64,000 nucleotides of DNA from an uncultured Clostridium sp. (GTDB lineage: Bacteria; Bacillota; Clostridia; TANB77; CAG-508), in assembly GCA_900553125.1 (NCBI GenBank), contig USCB01000004.1, forward strand, positions 17,025 to 81,024, written 5' to 3'. Positions 52,772 to 61,919 of this stretch are shown here, piece after piece (within the stretch, counting starts at the first letter, position 1; every line of letters begins with the position of its first letter). The notes beneath the pieces were generated by a model. That model was not told the DNA's origin. It saw only the letters and a program-made list of their open reading frames with translations, and ran no database searches. A program made the translations under genes and the position numbers.

Positions 52772-55700
52772 TTATTTCAAAAATTCTTTAACTTCTTCTA
52801 ATATTCCCTTTTCTCCTTGTTTTTCTAAACTCAATGTTATCATTGGTTTTAATCCTGCAGAAAACTTTATTCTGTTTCCATATTTTTTCATTAAATCAAT
52901 GACTGAATTATTATCAAATTTATCAACTTCATATGTAAATACAACTGCATTTTTTCTACTTTGTATTTTAGTCAAATATTTTTCTTTTGCTAATTGTTTT
53001 ATCCTTGATATTTCTAATAAGTTTTCTATTTCATTTGGCATATTTCCAAATCTGTCTATTATTTCATCTATTACATTTCTTATATCTTCTTCATTTTTAC
53101 ATAAAGCGATATCTTGATATATTTCAATTTTTTGATTTTGGTCGCTTATGAAACTATCTGGTATAAAGCTTGTTACATTTAAGTCTATTTGACAACTTAT
53201 ATCTTCCTCTACCTTTAATCCTTGTTCTTCTTTTAATACTTCATCTAATATTCTACAATATGTATCATATCCAACTTCTTCTAAATGACCATGTTGAATT
53301 TCTCCAATTAAACTTCCAGCACCTCTAATTTCTAGATCCCTCATTGCAATTTTAAATCCTGAACCAAATTCTGTGAATTCTTTTATTGCCTTTAAACGTT
53401 TATCTGCAACTTCTGATAACATCTTGTCTTTTCTATATGTAATATAAGCATATCCTTGTTTGTCTGACCTACCTACTCTTCCTCTTAATTGATATAACTG
53501 AGCTAATCCTACTCTGTCAGCATTTTCCATTATGATTGTATTTGCATTTGGTATATCGATTCCAGATTCAAGAATTGTAGTACATACAAGTACATTGATT
53601 TTACCCTCCACGAAATCTTCCATGATATCTTCTATTTCTTCCCCAGTCATTCTTCCATGTGCAAATCCAACTTTAGCCTCTGGTATTAGTCTTGAAACCT
53701 TATCAGCTTTTAGAGATATTTCTTCAACATTGTTAAATAAATAAAATACTTGACCATTTCTTTCTAATTCTTTTGTTATTGCCTCTTTTACAACTTCTGC
53801 ATCATATTCTAACACATAAGTTTGAACCGGCTTTCTATTTTGTGGTGGTTCATATATGACAGACATATCTCTTACACCTACAATAGACATGTGTAATGTT
53901 CTTGGAATTGGAGTTGCAGTCATTGTAAGTACATCTACATTTGTTTTATATTGTTTTATTTTTTCTTTTGCTTTTACTCCAAAACGTTGCTCTTCATCTA
54001 TAATCAATAGTCCCAAATCCTTAAATTCAATATCTTTTCCAAGTACTCTATGGGTTCCTATTAATATATCGATTTCACCTAATTTCATCTCTTTGATTAT
54101 TCTATTTTTATCTTTTGTTGTTCTAAATCTGTTTAATACATCAACTCTAATTGGAAATTCTTTCATTCTCTCTTTAAATGTTTCATATTGTTGTTTTGCC
54201 AAAACTGTAGTTGGTGCCAAATATACAACTTGTTTATGGTCCATTACAGCTTTAAATGCTGCCCTAATTGCAACTTCTGTTTTGCCATAACCAACATCCC
54301 CACATAAAAGCCTATCCATCGGCTTTTCATTTTCCATATCTTTTTTTACTTCATCTATACATCTTAACTGGTCATCTGTTTCTGCATATGGAAATGCTTC
54401 TTCGAATTGTTTTTGCCACTGAGTGTCTTTTGAAAAAGCATATCCTTTAGCTTTTTCACGTCTTGCATATAATTCTATTAATTCCTTAGCTACTGCTCTT
54501 AAATTATTTCTAACCTTATTTGTTGTCTTTTCCCAATCTTTAGAACCAAGTTTGTTTAATTTTAGCCCTATTTCTTCTCCACCAACATATTTCCTTATTT
54601 CATCAAGAGAATTTGTTGGTATATATAAAATATCATCTCCTGCATATTTTAGTTTTAAATAATCTCTTGTTGTATTATCTGCTGTTATTGTATTTACTCC
54701 AATATATATTCCAATTCCATATCTTCTATGTACTACATAATCTCCCACTTTCAAGTCTGCAAATACAACTTTTTCACCCTGTCTAAATGTTTCACTCTTA
54801 CGTTTTTTTATGGTTCTTGTTCCATCTACTAATTCACTTGCAACAATTACAACTTGATTTAAGTCTATACTGTAAAATCCCTTTGAAATTTTACCAAGTG
54901 TTATTATTACTGTATTGTTATCTTGATTTAAGATTGTTTTATTTAAATTTTCATAATATATTGATAAAATATCATATTCAGCAAGCATTTTCTTTATTTT
55001 TTCTGCTTTTTCTTTTGTATCTACTACTATATAAACTTTTTTATTCTGTTTTTTGAAATTGTTTATATCATTTATAAATAAATCTATTCCACTTTTAAAA
55101 TAATTTAGTTCTTTATATTTAAAATCATAACTTTCTATTCCATTTTTGAATCTATCATCTAATTTATCCAAATATATAGTTTGATATTTCTCAATGTTTG
55201 TTTCTAATCCCTCTGTACCTACATAATTTTTTAATGAGTCTGGTATTATTCTTGTCTTTTCAATAAGTGCTTTTATTGTATTTTCATTATCTTGTTCTAT
55301 ATTTTCACTTCTTTGGCTTACTTTATTAAATTCATCTACAAATACTACACATTTATCATCTAAATATTCTAATACTGTTTCTTGCTTTTTATAGAAGGAA
55401 TTGAAATATCTATCTATTTTGCTTATATATTCGCCATTCCTTATTTTTTCCAGGTCTGCCTCAACTTTTTCTGATATAGTTTCAGAATACACATTTTGGC
55501 TTATATTTTTAGTAACTTCCTCAATCTGATTTTCTAATATATATTCATGTGCAGGAAATATCTCAATCTTTTCTATATTATCTATTGACCTTTGACTTAT
55601 TATGTTGAAATGTCTAATTGAGTCTATTTCATCACCCCAAAGTTCTATTCTTATTCCAACATTTTCTGTTGTTGAAATGTCTATTATTCCACCTCTTACG

Positions 55701-56218
55701 CTAAATTCTCCTCTTCCATCTATTAAATCAAATCTTTGATATCCTAAGTCTATTAGTTTTTGTTTTAGAACTTCTAGGTCACATCTATCTCCAACTTTAA
55801 AGTTTAATGTATTTTTATATAATGCCTCTTTTGATATGATTTTCTGCTTTATTGTTTCGACTGATGTTACTATTATTGTTTTTTGTTTTTTGTATATTTT
55901 GTTTAATATTTCTATTCTTTCATATGGTAAGTTTTTACTTTCTGCTATATAATCATATGTAATTATTTCTTTTTTTGGTAAATATGATACGTCTTCTGTA
56001 AAAAATTTTAAATCATTCACCAAAGTTTGTGCCTGTATTTCATTGTATGTAACTACGAAAATTGGTCTTTTGGTTTGTTCTAAACATTTGGCTATTATTG
56101 ACGCCTCTGCTACGCCAGTTAAGCCCGATATTGCTATCGGGCTTTTTTTATTTTCTAAATTATTTATAAAGTCACTATATTTTACACTTTTCTCAAGCTC
56201 TTTTAATATCAAATTCAT
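52772..56218 (-). CDS. mfd: Transcription-repair coupling factor
   Basis: Pushes stalled RNA polymerase off DNA lesions and recruits UvrA. The 1148-residue protein has the UvrB-homology N-terminus (ERIEILNKIY, FSVRGGIIDI), the CarD-like RNA polymerase-interacting domain (about 485-545; DYVVHRRYGIGIY), the RecG-type motor (CGDVGYGKTEVAIRAAFKAV, DEEQRFGVKAKEK, TMTATPIPRTLHMS, LYQLRGRVGRSDKQ), and the C-terminal TRCF domain. Works with uvrA at the left edge. It overlaps the upstream gene by 4 bp. Confidence 0.97.
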   Translation of the reverse strand: MNLILKELEKSVKYSDFINNLENKKSPIAISGLTGVAEASIIAKCLEQTKRPIFVVTYNEIQAQTLVNDLKFFTEDVSYLPKKEIITYDYIAESKNLPYERIEILNKIYKKQKTIIVTSVETIKQKIISKEALYKNTLNFKVGDRCDLEVLKQKLIDLGYQRFDLIDGRGEFSVRGGIIDISTTENVGIRIELWGDEIDSIRHFNIISQRSIDNIEKIEIFPAHEYILENQIEEVTKNISQNVYSETISEKVEADLEKIRNGEYISKIDRYFNSFYKKQETVLEYLDDKCVVFVDEFNKVSQRSENIEQDNENTIKALIEKTRIIPDSLKNYVGTEGLETNIEKYQTIYLDKLDDRFKNGIESYDFKYKELNYFKSGIDLFINDINNFKKQNKKVYIVVDTKEKAEKIKKMLAEYDILSIYYENLNKTILNQDNNTVIITLGKISKGFYSIDLNQVVIVASELVDGTRTIKKRKSETFRQGEKVVFADLKVGDYVVHRRYGIGIYIGVNTITADNTTRDYLKLKYAGDDILYIPTNSLDEIRKYVGGEEIGLKLNKLGSKDWEKTTNKVRNNLRAVAKELIELYARREKAKGYAFSKDTQWQKQFEEAFPYAETDDQLRCIDEVKKDMENEKPMDRLLCGDVGYGKTEVAIRAAFKAVMDHKQVVYLAPTTVLAKQQYETFKERMKEFPIRVDVLNRFRTTKDKNRIIKEMKLGEIDILIGTHRVLGKDIEFKDLGLLIIDEEQRFGVKAKEKIKQYKTNVDVLTMTATPIPRTLHMSIVGVRDMSVIYEPPQNRKPVQTYVLEYDAEVVKEAITKELERNGQVFYLFNNVEEISLKADKVSRLIPEAKVGFAHGRMTGEEIEDIMEDFVEGKINVLVCTTILESGIDIPNANTIIMENADRVGLAQLYQLRGRVGRSDKQGYAYITYRKDKMLSEVADKRLKAIKEFTEFGSGFKIAMRDLEIRGAGSLIGEIQHGHLEEVGYDTYCRILDEVLKEEQGLKVEEDISCQIDLNVTSFIPDSFISDQNQKIEIYQDIALCKNEEDIRNVIDEIIDRFGNMPNEIENLLEISRIKQLAKEKYLTKIQSRKNAVVFTYEVDKFDNNSVIDLMKKYGNRIKFSAGLKPMITLSLEKQGEKGILEEVKEFLK

Positions 56219-56616
56219 TCTTCTCTACTTCTTCCCTTTTCATCATTCTCTTGCATTTTTTGTTTCATTTGTTCAATTACCTTTTCTCTATCTTTTGTAT
56301 TTTGTTTTCCTGATTTTATTTTTATATTATTTTTTGTTTCTTTTTCTTCAAAAATTTTTTTCTCCATTATATCAACTCTTTTTAATGATTCCAATAGTTC
56401 TTTTTTTACTCTTTTTAAATGTTCATCATCTTCGTTTTCTTCTTCATCTTCAGTTGATTTTTTCTTTTTATTTGTCTTATATTCTATTATATCACTTTTT
56501 TTATATGCATTTATTGCCTCTTCTTGTGATAATTCTGGTTTTTCTTCTTGTATAAATTCTTCAAATGTTCCTTTTATATCTATTAATTTTTCTTCTTTAT
56601 TTTCAAATTCTTGCAT
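56215..56616 (-). CDS. Charged coiled-coil protein upstream of mfd, unknown function
   Basis: A 133-residue hydrophilic protein, about half Lys and Glu: FEEFIQEEKPELSQEEAI, a run of acidic residues (STEDEEENEDDE), then a helical stretch LKRVKKELLESLKRVDIMEK. No family recognised. ATG 56616 follows AAGGAGA and is 13 codons inside the longer open frame. Its ATGA overlap with mfd implies co-translation. Confidence 0.7.
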   Translation of the reverse strand: MQEFENKEEKLIDIKGTFEEFIQEEKPELSQEEAINAYKKSDIIEYKTNKKKKSTEDEEENEDDEHLKRVKKELLESLKRVDIMEKKIFEEKETKNNIKIKSGKQNTKDREKVIEQMKQKMQENDEKGRSREE

Positions 56617-56709
56617 AGAAATCTCCTTGATTTTTATTTGTATATACTTTATCATATTTTGGGGTAAAAATCAATGGGTTTATTGGTAAATTTTGTAATT
56701 AATTTTTTA

Positions 56710-56738
56710 TTGCTTTATATCGAAAAATATGGTATCAT
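56710..56738 (+). promoter_or_regulatory. Likely promoter of the nucleotidyltransferase gene
   Basis: TTGCTT (56710-56715), 17 nt, then TATCAT (56733-56738). Weaker than the promoters at 11143 and 29157 but with consensus spacing. Confidence 0.6.
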
Positions 56739-56744
56739 AAATAT

Positions 56745-56757
56745 ATGTAACCTGCAA
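56745..56757 (+). other. Leader motif ATGTAACCTGCAA (copy 2)
   Basis: Identical to 11227-11239 and likewise 43 nt upstream of a + strand start codon, just downstream of the predicted -10 box. Confidence 0.6.
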
Positions 56758-56787
56758 ATCTCTCAACAACTTCATAAGGGGGTAAAA

Positions 56788-57435
56788 ATGATGACAAAAT
56801 GGGAGAATCAAAGTGCCCGGAATATACTGGCACTACTTACATCTGATGAATACACCAATCGGAAGGAAGTATTAGAAAAGGTGTGTTCGTCATTTAATAC
56901 GGCAGGCATACAGTATGCATTGTCTTGTTCAGCGGCTTTGTTCCTTCAGGGATTGGTCGATGATTTCAATGATTTCGATATCTTGATTCATATTGATGAT
57001 GTGAACAAGATGGAAGAAATAATGAATCAGATCGGTGCAGAATTGCTTCCAACCATTCAGAAACCAGCTTTTACTTCACCATATTATCGTGAAGCTCTCT
57101 TTCAAAACGAACATTTCGACCTTGTTGGAGATATTACAGTAGCAACATTTAATAAGGAATATTGCTACACAGTAAAAGCTAAGGAATGTCAATATATATC
57201 TGTAGAAGGGATAATTGACGTTGTTCCTGTTATTCCCATAGAAGCAAGTTTTCTTCTGTATGGTATGATGGAGGGTTGGCAGAGCAAACGCGTGTTTAAA
57301 AGAGAACTCTGCAAAGATTTTCTTTTAAATAACGGATTAGCATATCCTTGCATTTTTGAAAGTGCACTTGTCGGTGAACAATTGCCACAATGGCTTTCTG
57401 ACTTAGTAAAAGAATTACTTTGTATGAAAGGGTAA
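56788..57435 (+). CDS. Nucleotidyltransferase-fold protein
   Basis: A 215-residue soluble protein with the minimal nucleotidyltransferase core: SCSAALFLQGLVDDFNDFDI, where the two Asp in DFDI follow the helix-turn expected for metal binding, and a third acidic residue in EHFDLVGDI. It resembles standalone NTases of the AbiEii/DUF6036 type, which act in resistance or toxin systems, but the substrate is open. Start ATG 56788 has AAGGGGG; ATG 56791 is also possible. Its GC content is clearly above its surroundings and it has its own promoter and hairpin, so recent gain is likely. Confidence 0.75.
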   Translation: MMTKWENQSARNILALLTSDEYTNRKEVLEKVCSSFNTAGIQYALSCSAALFLQGLVDDFNDFDILIHIDDVNKMEEIMNQIGAELLPTIQKPAFTSPYYREALFQNEHFDLVGDITVATFNKEYCYTVKAKECQYISVEGIIDVVPVIPIEASFLLYGMMEGWQSKRVFKRELCKDFLLNNGLAYPCIFESALVGEQLPQWLSDLVKELLCMKG

Positions 57436-57441
57436 CGTGGC

Positions 57442-57475
57442 GAGGTAAACAACAAACTGGTTTGTTGTTTACCTC
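57442..57475 (+). terminator. Perfect hairpin after the nucleotidyltransferase gene
   Basis: GAGGTAAACAACAAAC and GTTTGTTGTTTACCTC are exact complements (16 bp) with a 2-nt centre. It is followed by TTAACTTATTT rather than a true T run, so termination may be partial and read-through to the next gene possible. Confidence 0.75.
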
Positions 57476-57501
57476 TTAACTTATTTAAAGGAGAGAAAAT
57501 T

Positions 57502-58153
57502 ATGAATTCATTGTTAACATTTCTAGGAAGAGATTCAGGTTTCGGAATCAACAACAATTCAGCATATACCATAATTGATAATAATTTTGTTTTAATTGAC
57601 TGCGGATATACTGTCTTTAATATATTAAAAGAAAAATTTGATTTTTCGAAATTTAACACTATTAACGTAATAATTACACATCTACATAATGATCATGCTG
57701 GTTCTTTATGCCAATTAATTTTATATTTATGGTTTGTATACAGAAAAAAAGTAAATGTTTTTAGTAGTTGTAAATATATTAAAAATTACTTAGATATAAC
57801 CGGAGCTCCTAGTGAAGCTTATGAGTTAAATTCAAGTTCGAATAATTTAACTTTTATTCCTACAACACATGTAAAACACATTGACTCTTATGGTTTTAAA
57901 CTTACTATAAATAATAAAAATATTGTATACACACGGAGATACTAATACTCTTGAACCTTTTTTACCTTATCTTGATAATTGTGATGAATTTTATGTTGAT
58001 GTTTCTAAAAATAGTTATTGTCACCTAATTTTTGAGAAAAATATAGATAAATTGAAAGAAATAAAAAATAATAAAACTGATATAATTTTAATGCATATTG
58101 ATGATTATAATTATATAAAAAATATAAATAATGACTTGTTTTATATTAACTAA
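57502..58153 (+). CDS. Metallo-beta-lactamase-fold hydrolase, one frameshift
   Basis: The first part has LGRDSGFGINNNSAYTIID, LIDCGYTVFN and the metal site THLHNDHAGSL (HxHxDH). The second part, in another frame from about 57935, continues GDTNTLEPFLPYLDNCDEFY and ends ILMHIDDYN. Removing C at 57934 (TACACA-C-GGAGAT) joins them into about 216 residues and restores the expected VYTGDT motif. Metal ligands are otherwise present. It resembles ribonuclease Z-like/MBL hydrolases that sense or process small substrates; the exact role is unknown. Codon use is AT-rich, unlike the nucleotidyltransferase upstream, so they need not share a history. Confidence 0.8.
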
Positions 58154-58172
58154 AAAATTCAACTTTCTCAAA

Positions 58173-58213
58173 AAAAATCATATAAAAGGCAAATGCCTCT
58201 TATATGATTTTTT
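58173..58213. terminator. Bidirectional terminator between MBL gene and rplL
   Basis: AAAAATCATATAA..GGCA and TGCC..TTATATGATTTTTT form a long stem with A and T runs on both sides, serving the convergent MBL (+) and rplL (-) genes. Confidence 0.85.
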
Positions 58214-58221
58214 ATTACATA

Positions 58222-58587
58222 TTATTGTAATTCAACAGTAGCTCCAACTTCTGTAAATTTAGCTTTTAAATCTTCAGCTTCGTCTTTGCTAACGTTTTCT
58301 TTAACTGTTTTAGGAGCTCCATCAACTAATTCTTTAGCTTCTTTTAATCCTAAACCTGTAGCATCTCTAACTACTTTGATAACTTTTATTTTTTGGTCTC
58401 CTGCTGATGTTAAAACAACATTGAATGATGTTTTTTCTTCAGCTGCTGCAGCTCCTGCTGCTCCTGCTGCTGGTGCAGCTGCTGCTACTGCAGATACTCC
58501 AAATTCTTCTTCTATAGCTTTAACTAATTCTGATAGTTCAACAACTGTCATTTTTTTGATTTCTTCAATCATTTCTTCTTTATTCAT
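58222..58587 (-). CDS. rplL: Ribosomal protein bL12 (L7/L12)
   Basis: Stalk protein that recruits translational GTPases. The 121-residue protein has the N-terminal dimerisation region (MTVVELSELVKAIEEEFGVS), an Ala/Gly-rich hinge, and the C-terminal domain (KIKVIKVVRDATGLGLKEAK, LVDGAPKTVKE). It ends the rpmG-rplL run. rpoB, normally next, does not follow: a terminator and the convergent MBL gene do. Confidence 0.98.
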   Translation of the reverse strand: MNKEEMIEEIKKMTVVELSELVKAIEEEFGVSAVAAAAPAAGAAGAAAAEEKTSFNVVLTSAGDQKIKVIKVVRDATGLGLKEAKELVDGAPKTVKENVSKDEAEDLKAKFTEVGATVELQ

Positions 58588-58730
58588 TATAAAATCCTCC
58601 TATTTTTTTATTTTAAATTTAATTTCAATTTTGTTTAATTTTTATATAATCAATCTATTGATTATATTTTAACTAATAGCTTTTTTGTATATTAAAGCAT
58701 ATTAATTTTATTTGAATAACTTAAGTAAAA

Positions 58731-59231
58731 TTAAGCTTCTTCTTTTTGAACTCTAACTTGGTCAAGAGCAATTGCAAGTTTTGAAATATTTGCAAGCAAT
58801 CCTCCAGCAAGCATAGATAGCAATTCTTCTCTTGATGGTAATTTTGCTAAAGTAATTATTTCTTCAGCTGTCATAACTTTACCTTCAACAACTCCACCTT
58901 TTATTTTGTAGAAATCGTTTTTCTTAGAGAAGTTGTATATTGCTTTTGTTGGTTCTAAATAATCACCATTTGTCATTATAACTGCTGTTGGTCCTTCTAA
59001 AGCTTCATCTAAACCTTCTAAACCACATTCAGCTAATGCTCTTTTTGTGATATTATTTTTTATAACTTTATATTCTGCACCAATGTTTCTTATTTCTGTT
59101 CTTAAATTTGTAACATCAGCAACGTTAATTCCTCTGTAATCTGCTAAAAGTACTAATTTAGCTTCTTTCATTTGTTCTGCTAATTTTGATACTTCTTCTT
59201 TCTTTAGGTTGATATTTTTTTCACTTGCCAT
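58731..59231 (-). CDS. rplJ: Ribosomal protein uL10
   Basis: Base of the L12 stalk. The 166-residue protein reads ASEKNINLKKEEVSKLAEQM, then LLADYRGINVADVTNLR and NNITKRALAE. ATG 59231 follows AGGAGG with 11 nt; a GTG four codons upstream is part of that site. Expression is set by the L10 leader (59278-59372). The uL10-bL12 complex binds that leader in other bacteria and represses the operon. Confidence 0.97.
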   Translation of the reverse strand: MASEKNINLKKEEVSKLAEQMKEAKLVLLADYRGINVADVTNLRTEIRNIGAEYKVIKNNITKRALAECGLEGLDEALEGPTAVIMTNGDYLEPTKAIYNFSKKNDFYKIKGGVVEGKVMTAEEIITLAKLPSREELLSMLAGGLLANISKLAIALDQVRVQKEEA

Positions 59232-59277
59232 TTGTTTTTTCACCTCCTGAAATTTTTTAGTTTTATATTTAATTATA

Positions 59278-59372
59278 AAAACTCATTATCTGCCTACAAT
59301 TCGAGACATATAACGAGTTTTATTCTCTATATATGCCTCGGTAGGGCTTAATTTTTGCCTACTGTCTTTGGC
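59278..59372 (-). ncRNA. Ribosomal protein L10 leader
   Basis: On the minus strand the region between rplA and rplJ has the conserved elements of the L10 leader: GACAGTAGGC, TTAAGCCCTACCGAGG, and an AAACTCGTTATATG/GATAATGAGTTT stem. It folds into a kink-turn-containing structure bound by L10(L12)4, giving autoregulation of rplJL. Identity rests on pattern and position. Confidence 0.88.
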
Positions 59373-59385
59373 TATTTATTTTTTA

Positions 59386-60057
59386 TTATTCTACTGAAAT
59401 TCCAGGTCCCATTGTTGTTGTTACTGAAATACTTTTTATGTATTGTCCTTTAGCTGCTGCTGGTTTTGCTTTTATTATAGCATCCATAATTGTTTGATAG
59501 TTTTCTTGTAATTTTTGAGCTCCAAATGAAACTTTTCCGAATCCTAAGTGAATAATGTTAGTTTTGTCTAATCTATATTCAACTTTACCAGATTTGATAT
59601 CTGCTATTGCTTTTGTTACATCCATTGTAACTGTTCCTGATTTTGGATTTGGCATTAATCCTTTTGGTCCTAATACTTTACCAAGTCTACCTACAACACC
59701 CATCATATCTGGTGTTGCAACAACTACGTCATAATCAAACCAGTTATCATTTTGTATTTTTGGTATTAATTCTTCAGCTCCAACATAGTCTGCTCCTGCT
59801 TTTGTAGCTTCGTCAGCTTTTGGTCCTTTAGCAAATACTAATACTTTTTGAGTTTTACCTGTACCATTTGGAAGTACAACTGTTCCTCTAACTTGTTGAT
59901 CAGCATGTTTAGAATCTACTCCTAATTTTACATGTAATTCAACTGTTTCGTCAAATTTTGCTTTTGGCATTTTTTCGATAATTTCTAGTGCTTCATTAAT
60001 TGGATATTTTTTGTTAGCTTCAATTAATTTGCTACTTTCTTCATATCTTTTACTCAT
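59386..60057 (-). CDS. rplA: Ribosomal protein uL1
   Basis: Forms the L1 stalk for E-site tRNA release and can repress its own operon. The 223-residue protein has KFDETVELHVKLGVD, DQQVRGTVVLPNGTGK, GRLGKVLGPKGLMPNPK and GTVTMDV. The start is behind GGAGG. It follows rplK by 82 bp in the conserved order. Confidence 0.98.
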   Translation of the reverse strand: MSKRYEESSKLIEANKKYPINEALEIIEKMPKAKFDETVELHVKLGVDSKHADQQVRGTVVLPNGTGKTQKVLVFAKGPKADEATKAGADYVGAEELIPKIQNDNWFDYDVVVATPDMMGVVGRLGKVLGPKGLMPNPKSGTVTMDVTKAIADIKSGKVEYRLDKTNIIHLGFGKVSFGAQKLQENYQTIMDAIIKAKPAAAKGQYIKSISVTTTMGPGISVE

Positions 60058-60139
60058 TTTAAAAATCCTCCTTTGGTTTTATCGAGCTTTTTGCTCTCCC
60101 AATATATTTATATAAATTTTAAATTTATATCATAGTTTA

Positions 60140-60568
60140 TTAGTCAACTACAACAACACCCATTGAACGTGCTGTTCCAGCAACCATGCTCATAGCTGCT
60201 TCTATTGATGCAGCATTTAAATCAGGCATTTTTTGTTCTGCAATTGCTCTTACTTGTTCTTTAGTAATTTTAGCAACCTTATCTTTATTTGGTTTTCCAG
60301 AACCTTTTTGAATACCTAATGTTTTTCTTATTAATACAGCAACAGGTGGTACCTTTGTTATAAAGTCGAATGATTTATCTTTGTAAACTGAAATAACAAC
60401 TGGTATTATTAATCCTGCTTGGCTTGCTGTTCTATCATTGAATTCTTTTACGAATTGCATAATGTTAACACCACTTGAACCTAATGCTGGTCCTACTGGT
60501 GGAGCTGGTGTTGCCTTTCCTGCTTCTATTTGTAATTTAATTTGTTTAACTACTTCCTTTTCTGCCAT
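60140..60568 (-). CDS. rplK: Ribosomal protein uL11
   Basis: Part of the GTPase-associated centre. The 142-residue protein has IKLQIEAGKATPAPPVGPAL, GVNIMQFVKEFNDRT, FDFITKVPPVAVLI and the C-terminal GTARSMGV. It starts 19 bp after nusG ends. Confidence 0.98.
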   Translation of the reverse strand: MAEKEVVKQIKLQIEAGKATPAPPVGPALGSSGVNIMQFVKEFNDRTASQAGLIIPVVISVYKDKSFDFITKVPPVAVLIRKTLGIQKGSGKPNKDKVAKITKEQVRAIAEQKMPDLNAASIEAAMSMVAGTARSMGVVVVD

Positions 60569-60587
60569 TATAATGGCACCTCCTTAA

Positions 60588-61124
60588 TTAATCTAGTTTT
60601 TGAACTTGTGAAAATTCTAGTTCTACTGGTGTTTCTCTACCAAACATAGATACTAAAACTATTACCTTGTTCTTGTCTTTTTTAATTTCTTTTACTATTC
60701 CTGTATATCCATCTAATGGACCTCCAAGAATTTTAACATTATCATCTATATTATAGTCTACATTTATTGGAACATTGTCAAATCCCATTTTTCTGATTTC
60801 TTCATCAGATAATGGTATTGGGTCTGTACCTGAACCAACAAATCCAGTAACACCTCTTGTGTTCCTTACTATATACCAAGATTCCTCTGTTACAATCATT
60901 TTTATTAAAACATAACCTGGAAATACTTTTTTTAAATTAGTTTTTTTCTGACCATCTTTTATCTCTATTTGTTCTTCCATTGGAACTATTATATCGAAAA
61001 AGAAGTCTTCTAATTCTCTATTTTTTACAGTTTTTTCTAGGTCTGTTTTTACTTTGTTTTCATAGCCTGAATAAGTATGTACAACATACCATCTTGGAAC
61101 CATATCATAATCTTTTTGAGACAT
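60588..61124 (-). CDS. nusG: Transcription elongation/termination factor NusG
   Basis: Binds RNA polymerase and couples it to ribosomes or Rho. The 178-residue protein carries the NGN domain (PRWYVVHTYSGYENKVKTDL, FPGYVLIKM, WYIVRNTRGVTGFVG) and the KOW domain (VKILGGPLDGYTGIVKEI). ATG 61124 has GGGAGG; longer reading frames overlap secE. Standard order with secE upstream and rplK downstream. Confidence 0.98.
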   Translation of the reverse strand: MSQKDYDMVPRWYVVHTYSGYENKVKTDLEKTVKNRELEDFFFDIIVPMEEQIEIKDGQKKTNLKKVFPGYVLIKMIVTEESWYIVRNTRGVTGFVGSGTDPIPLSDEEIRKMGFDNVPINVDYNIDDNVKILGGPLDGYTGIVKEIKKDKNKVIVLVSMFGRETPVELEFSQVQKLD

Positions 61125-61143
61125 TTGTCTGGCCTCCCTTATT

Positions 61144-61527
61144 TTATTCGTTTGATTCAGTATTGTTTTCTTGATTTTCTGTTGATTCAACATTTATATT
61201 TTCAAGATTTTCTTCATTACTATTTTCAGCAGTATTTTCTGATGTGTCATTTTGTTCTTCTGAAGTATTATTTTCTGAATCGTTTGTTGTTTGGAATGAT
61301 GATTGTACCTTTTCTTGCATTTTTGTTATTCCGTATTTGTTTAGGTTATCAAAACAGAAATCACAAATAAATACTATTAATGCAATAATAAAGACAAATG
61401 CTATTACCGCAGCTGTATTGTTTGCAAGTTCTTTTGGTGTTGGCCAAACAACTTTTTTAAGCTCAGCTTTCATTTCTTTAAAATAGCTACTTTTTTGCTT
61501 TGTTTCTTTTTTTTCTTTTTTAGCCAT
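61144..61527 (-). CDS. secE: Preprotein translocase subunit SecE with acidic tail
   Basis: Essential partner of SecY in the export channel. Residues 14-60 form the conserved region FKEMKAELKKVVWPTPKELA plus one membrane helix (VIAFVFIIALIVFICDF). Typical Firmicute SecE is 60-75 residues. This one has about 55 further residues after the helix, rich in Asn, Glu, Ser and Thr (NDSENNTSEEQND, ENINVESTENQEN), which would be outside the membrane. It is in normal operon order. Confidence 0.95.
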   Translation of the reverse strand: MAKKEKKETKQKSSYFKEMKAELKKVVWPTPKELANNTAAVIAFVFIIALIVFICDFCFDNLNKYGITKMQEKVQSSFQTTNDSENNTSEEQNDTSENTAENSNEENLENINVESTENQENNTESNE

Positions 61528-61553
61528 TTTATATCCTCCTTAAAATAGCTTAA

Positions 61554-61718
61554 TTATTTTGTTTCTTTATGTGTTGTACGTTTTTTGCAGAATTTACAGT
61601 ATTTAACTAATTCTAGTCTGTCTGTATTGTTTCTTTTATTTTTTGAAGTCATGTAATTTCTATTTTTGCATTCTGTGCATTCTAGTATAATATTTTCTCT
61701 TGGTCCTTTTGCTGCCAT
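61554..61718 (-). CDS. rpmG: Ribosomal protein bL33
   Basis: A 54-residue protein: GPRENIILECTECKNRNYMT, NKRNNTDRLELVKYCKFCKK. The two CxxC pairs show the zinc-binding (C+) form. ATG 61718 follows GGAGG. It opens the secE-nusG-rplKAJL run, as is common in Firmicutes. Confidence 0.97.
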   Translation of the reverse strand: MAAKGPRENIILECTECKNRNYMTSKNKRNNTDRLELVKYCKFCKKRTTHKETK

Positions 61719-61919
61719 TTTATACACCTCCGAATTAATTTACCTTTTTTATTTAAACGATGTGAACATATGTGTCTAAGTTACATATGCCTAAGTATTT
61801 TATCACTTTAGGCACAATATGTCAACCATTTTTTGGCATTTGTATCTAATTTTTTCAAATTTTTTTGATTTATAAAAATCGTACTCTGCATTGTTTAATA
61901 AAATAAAATTAATCTATTA

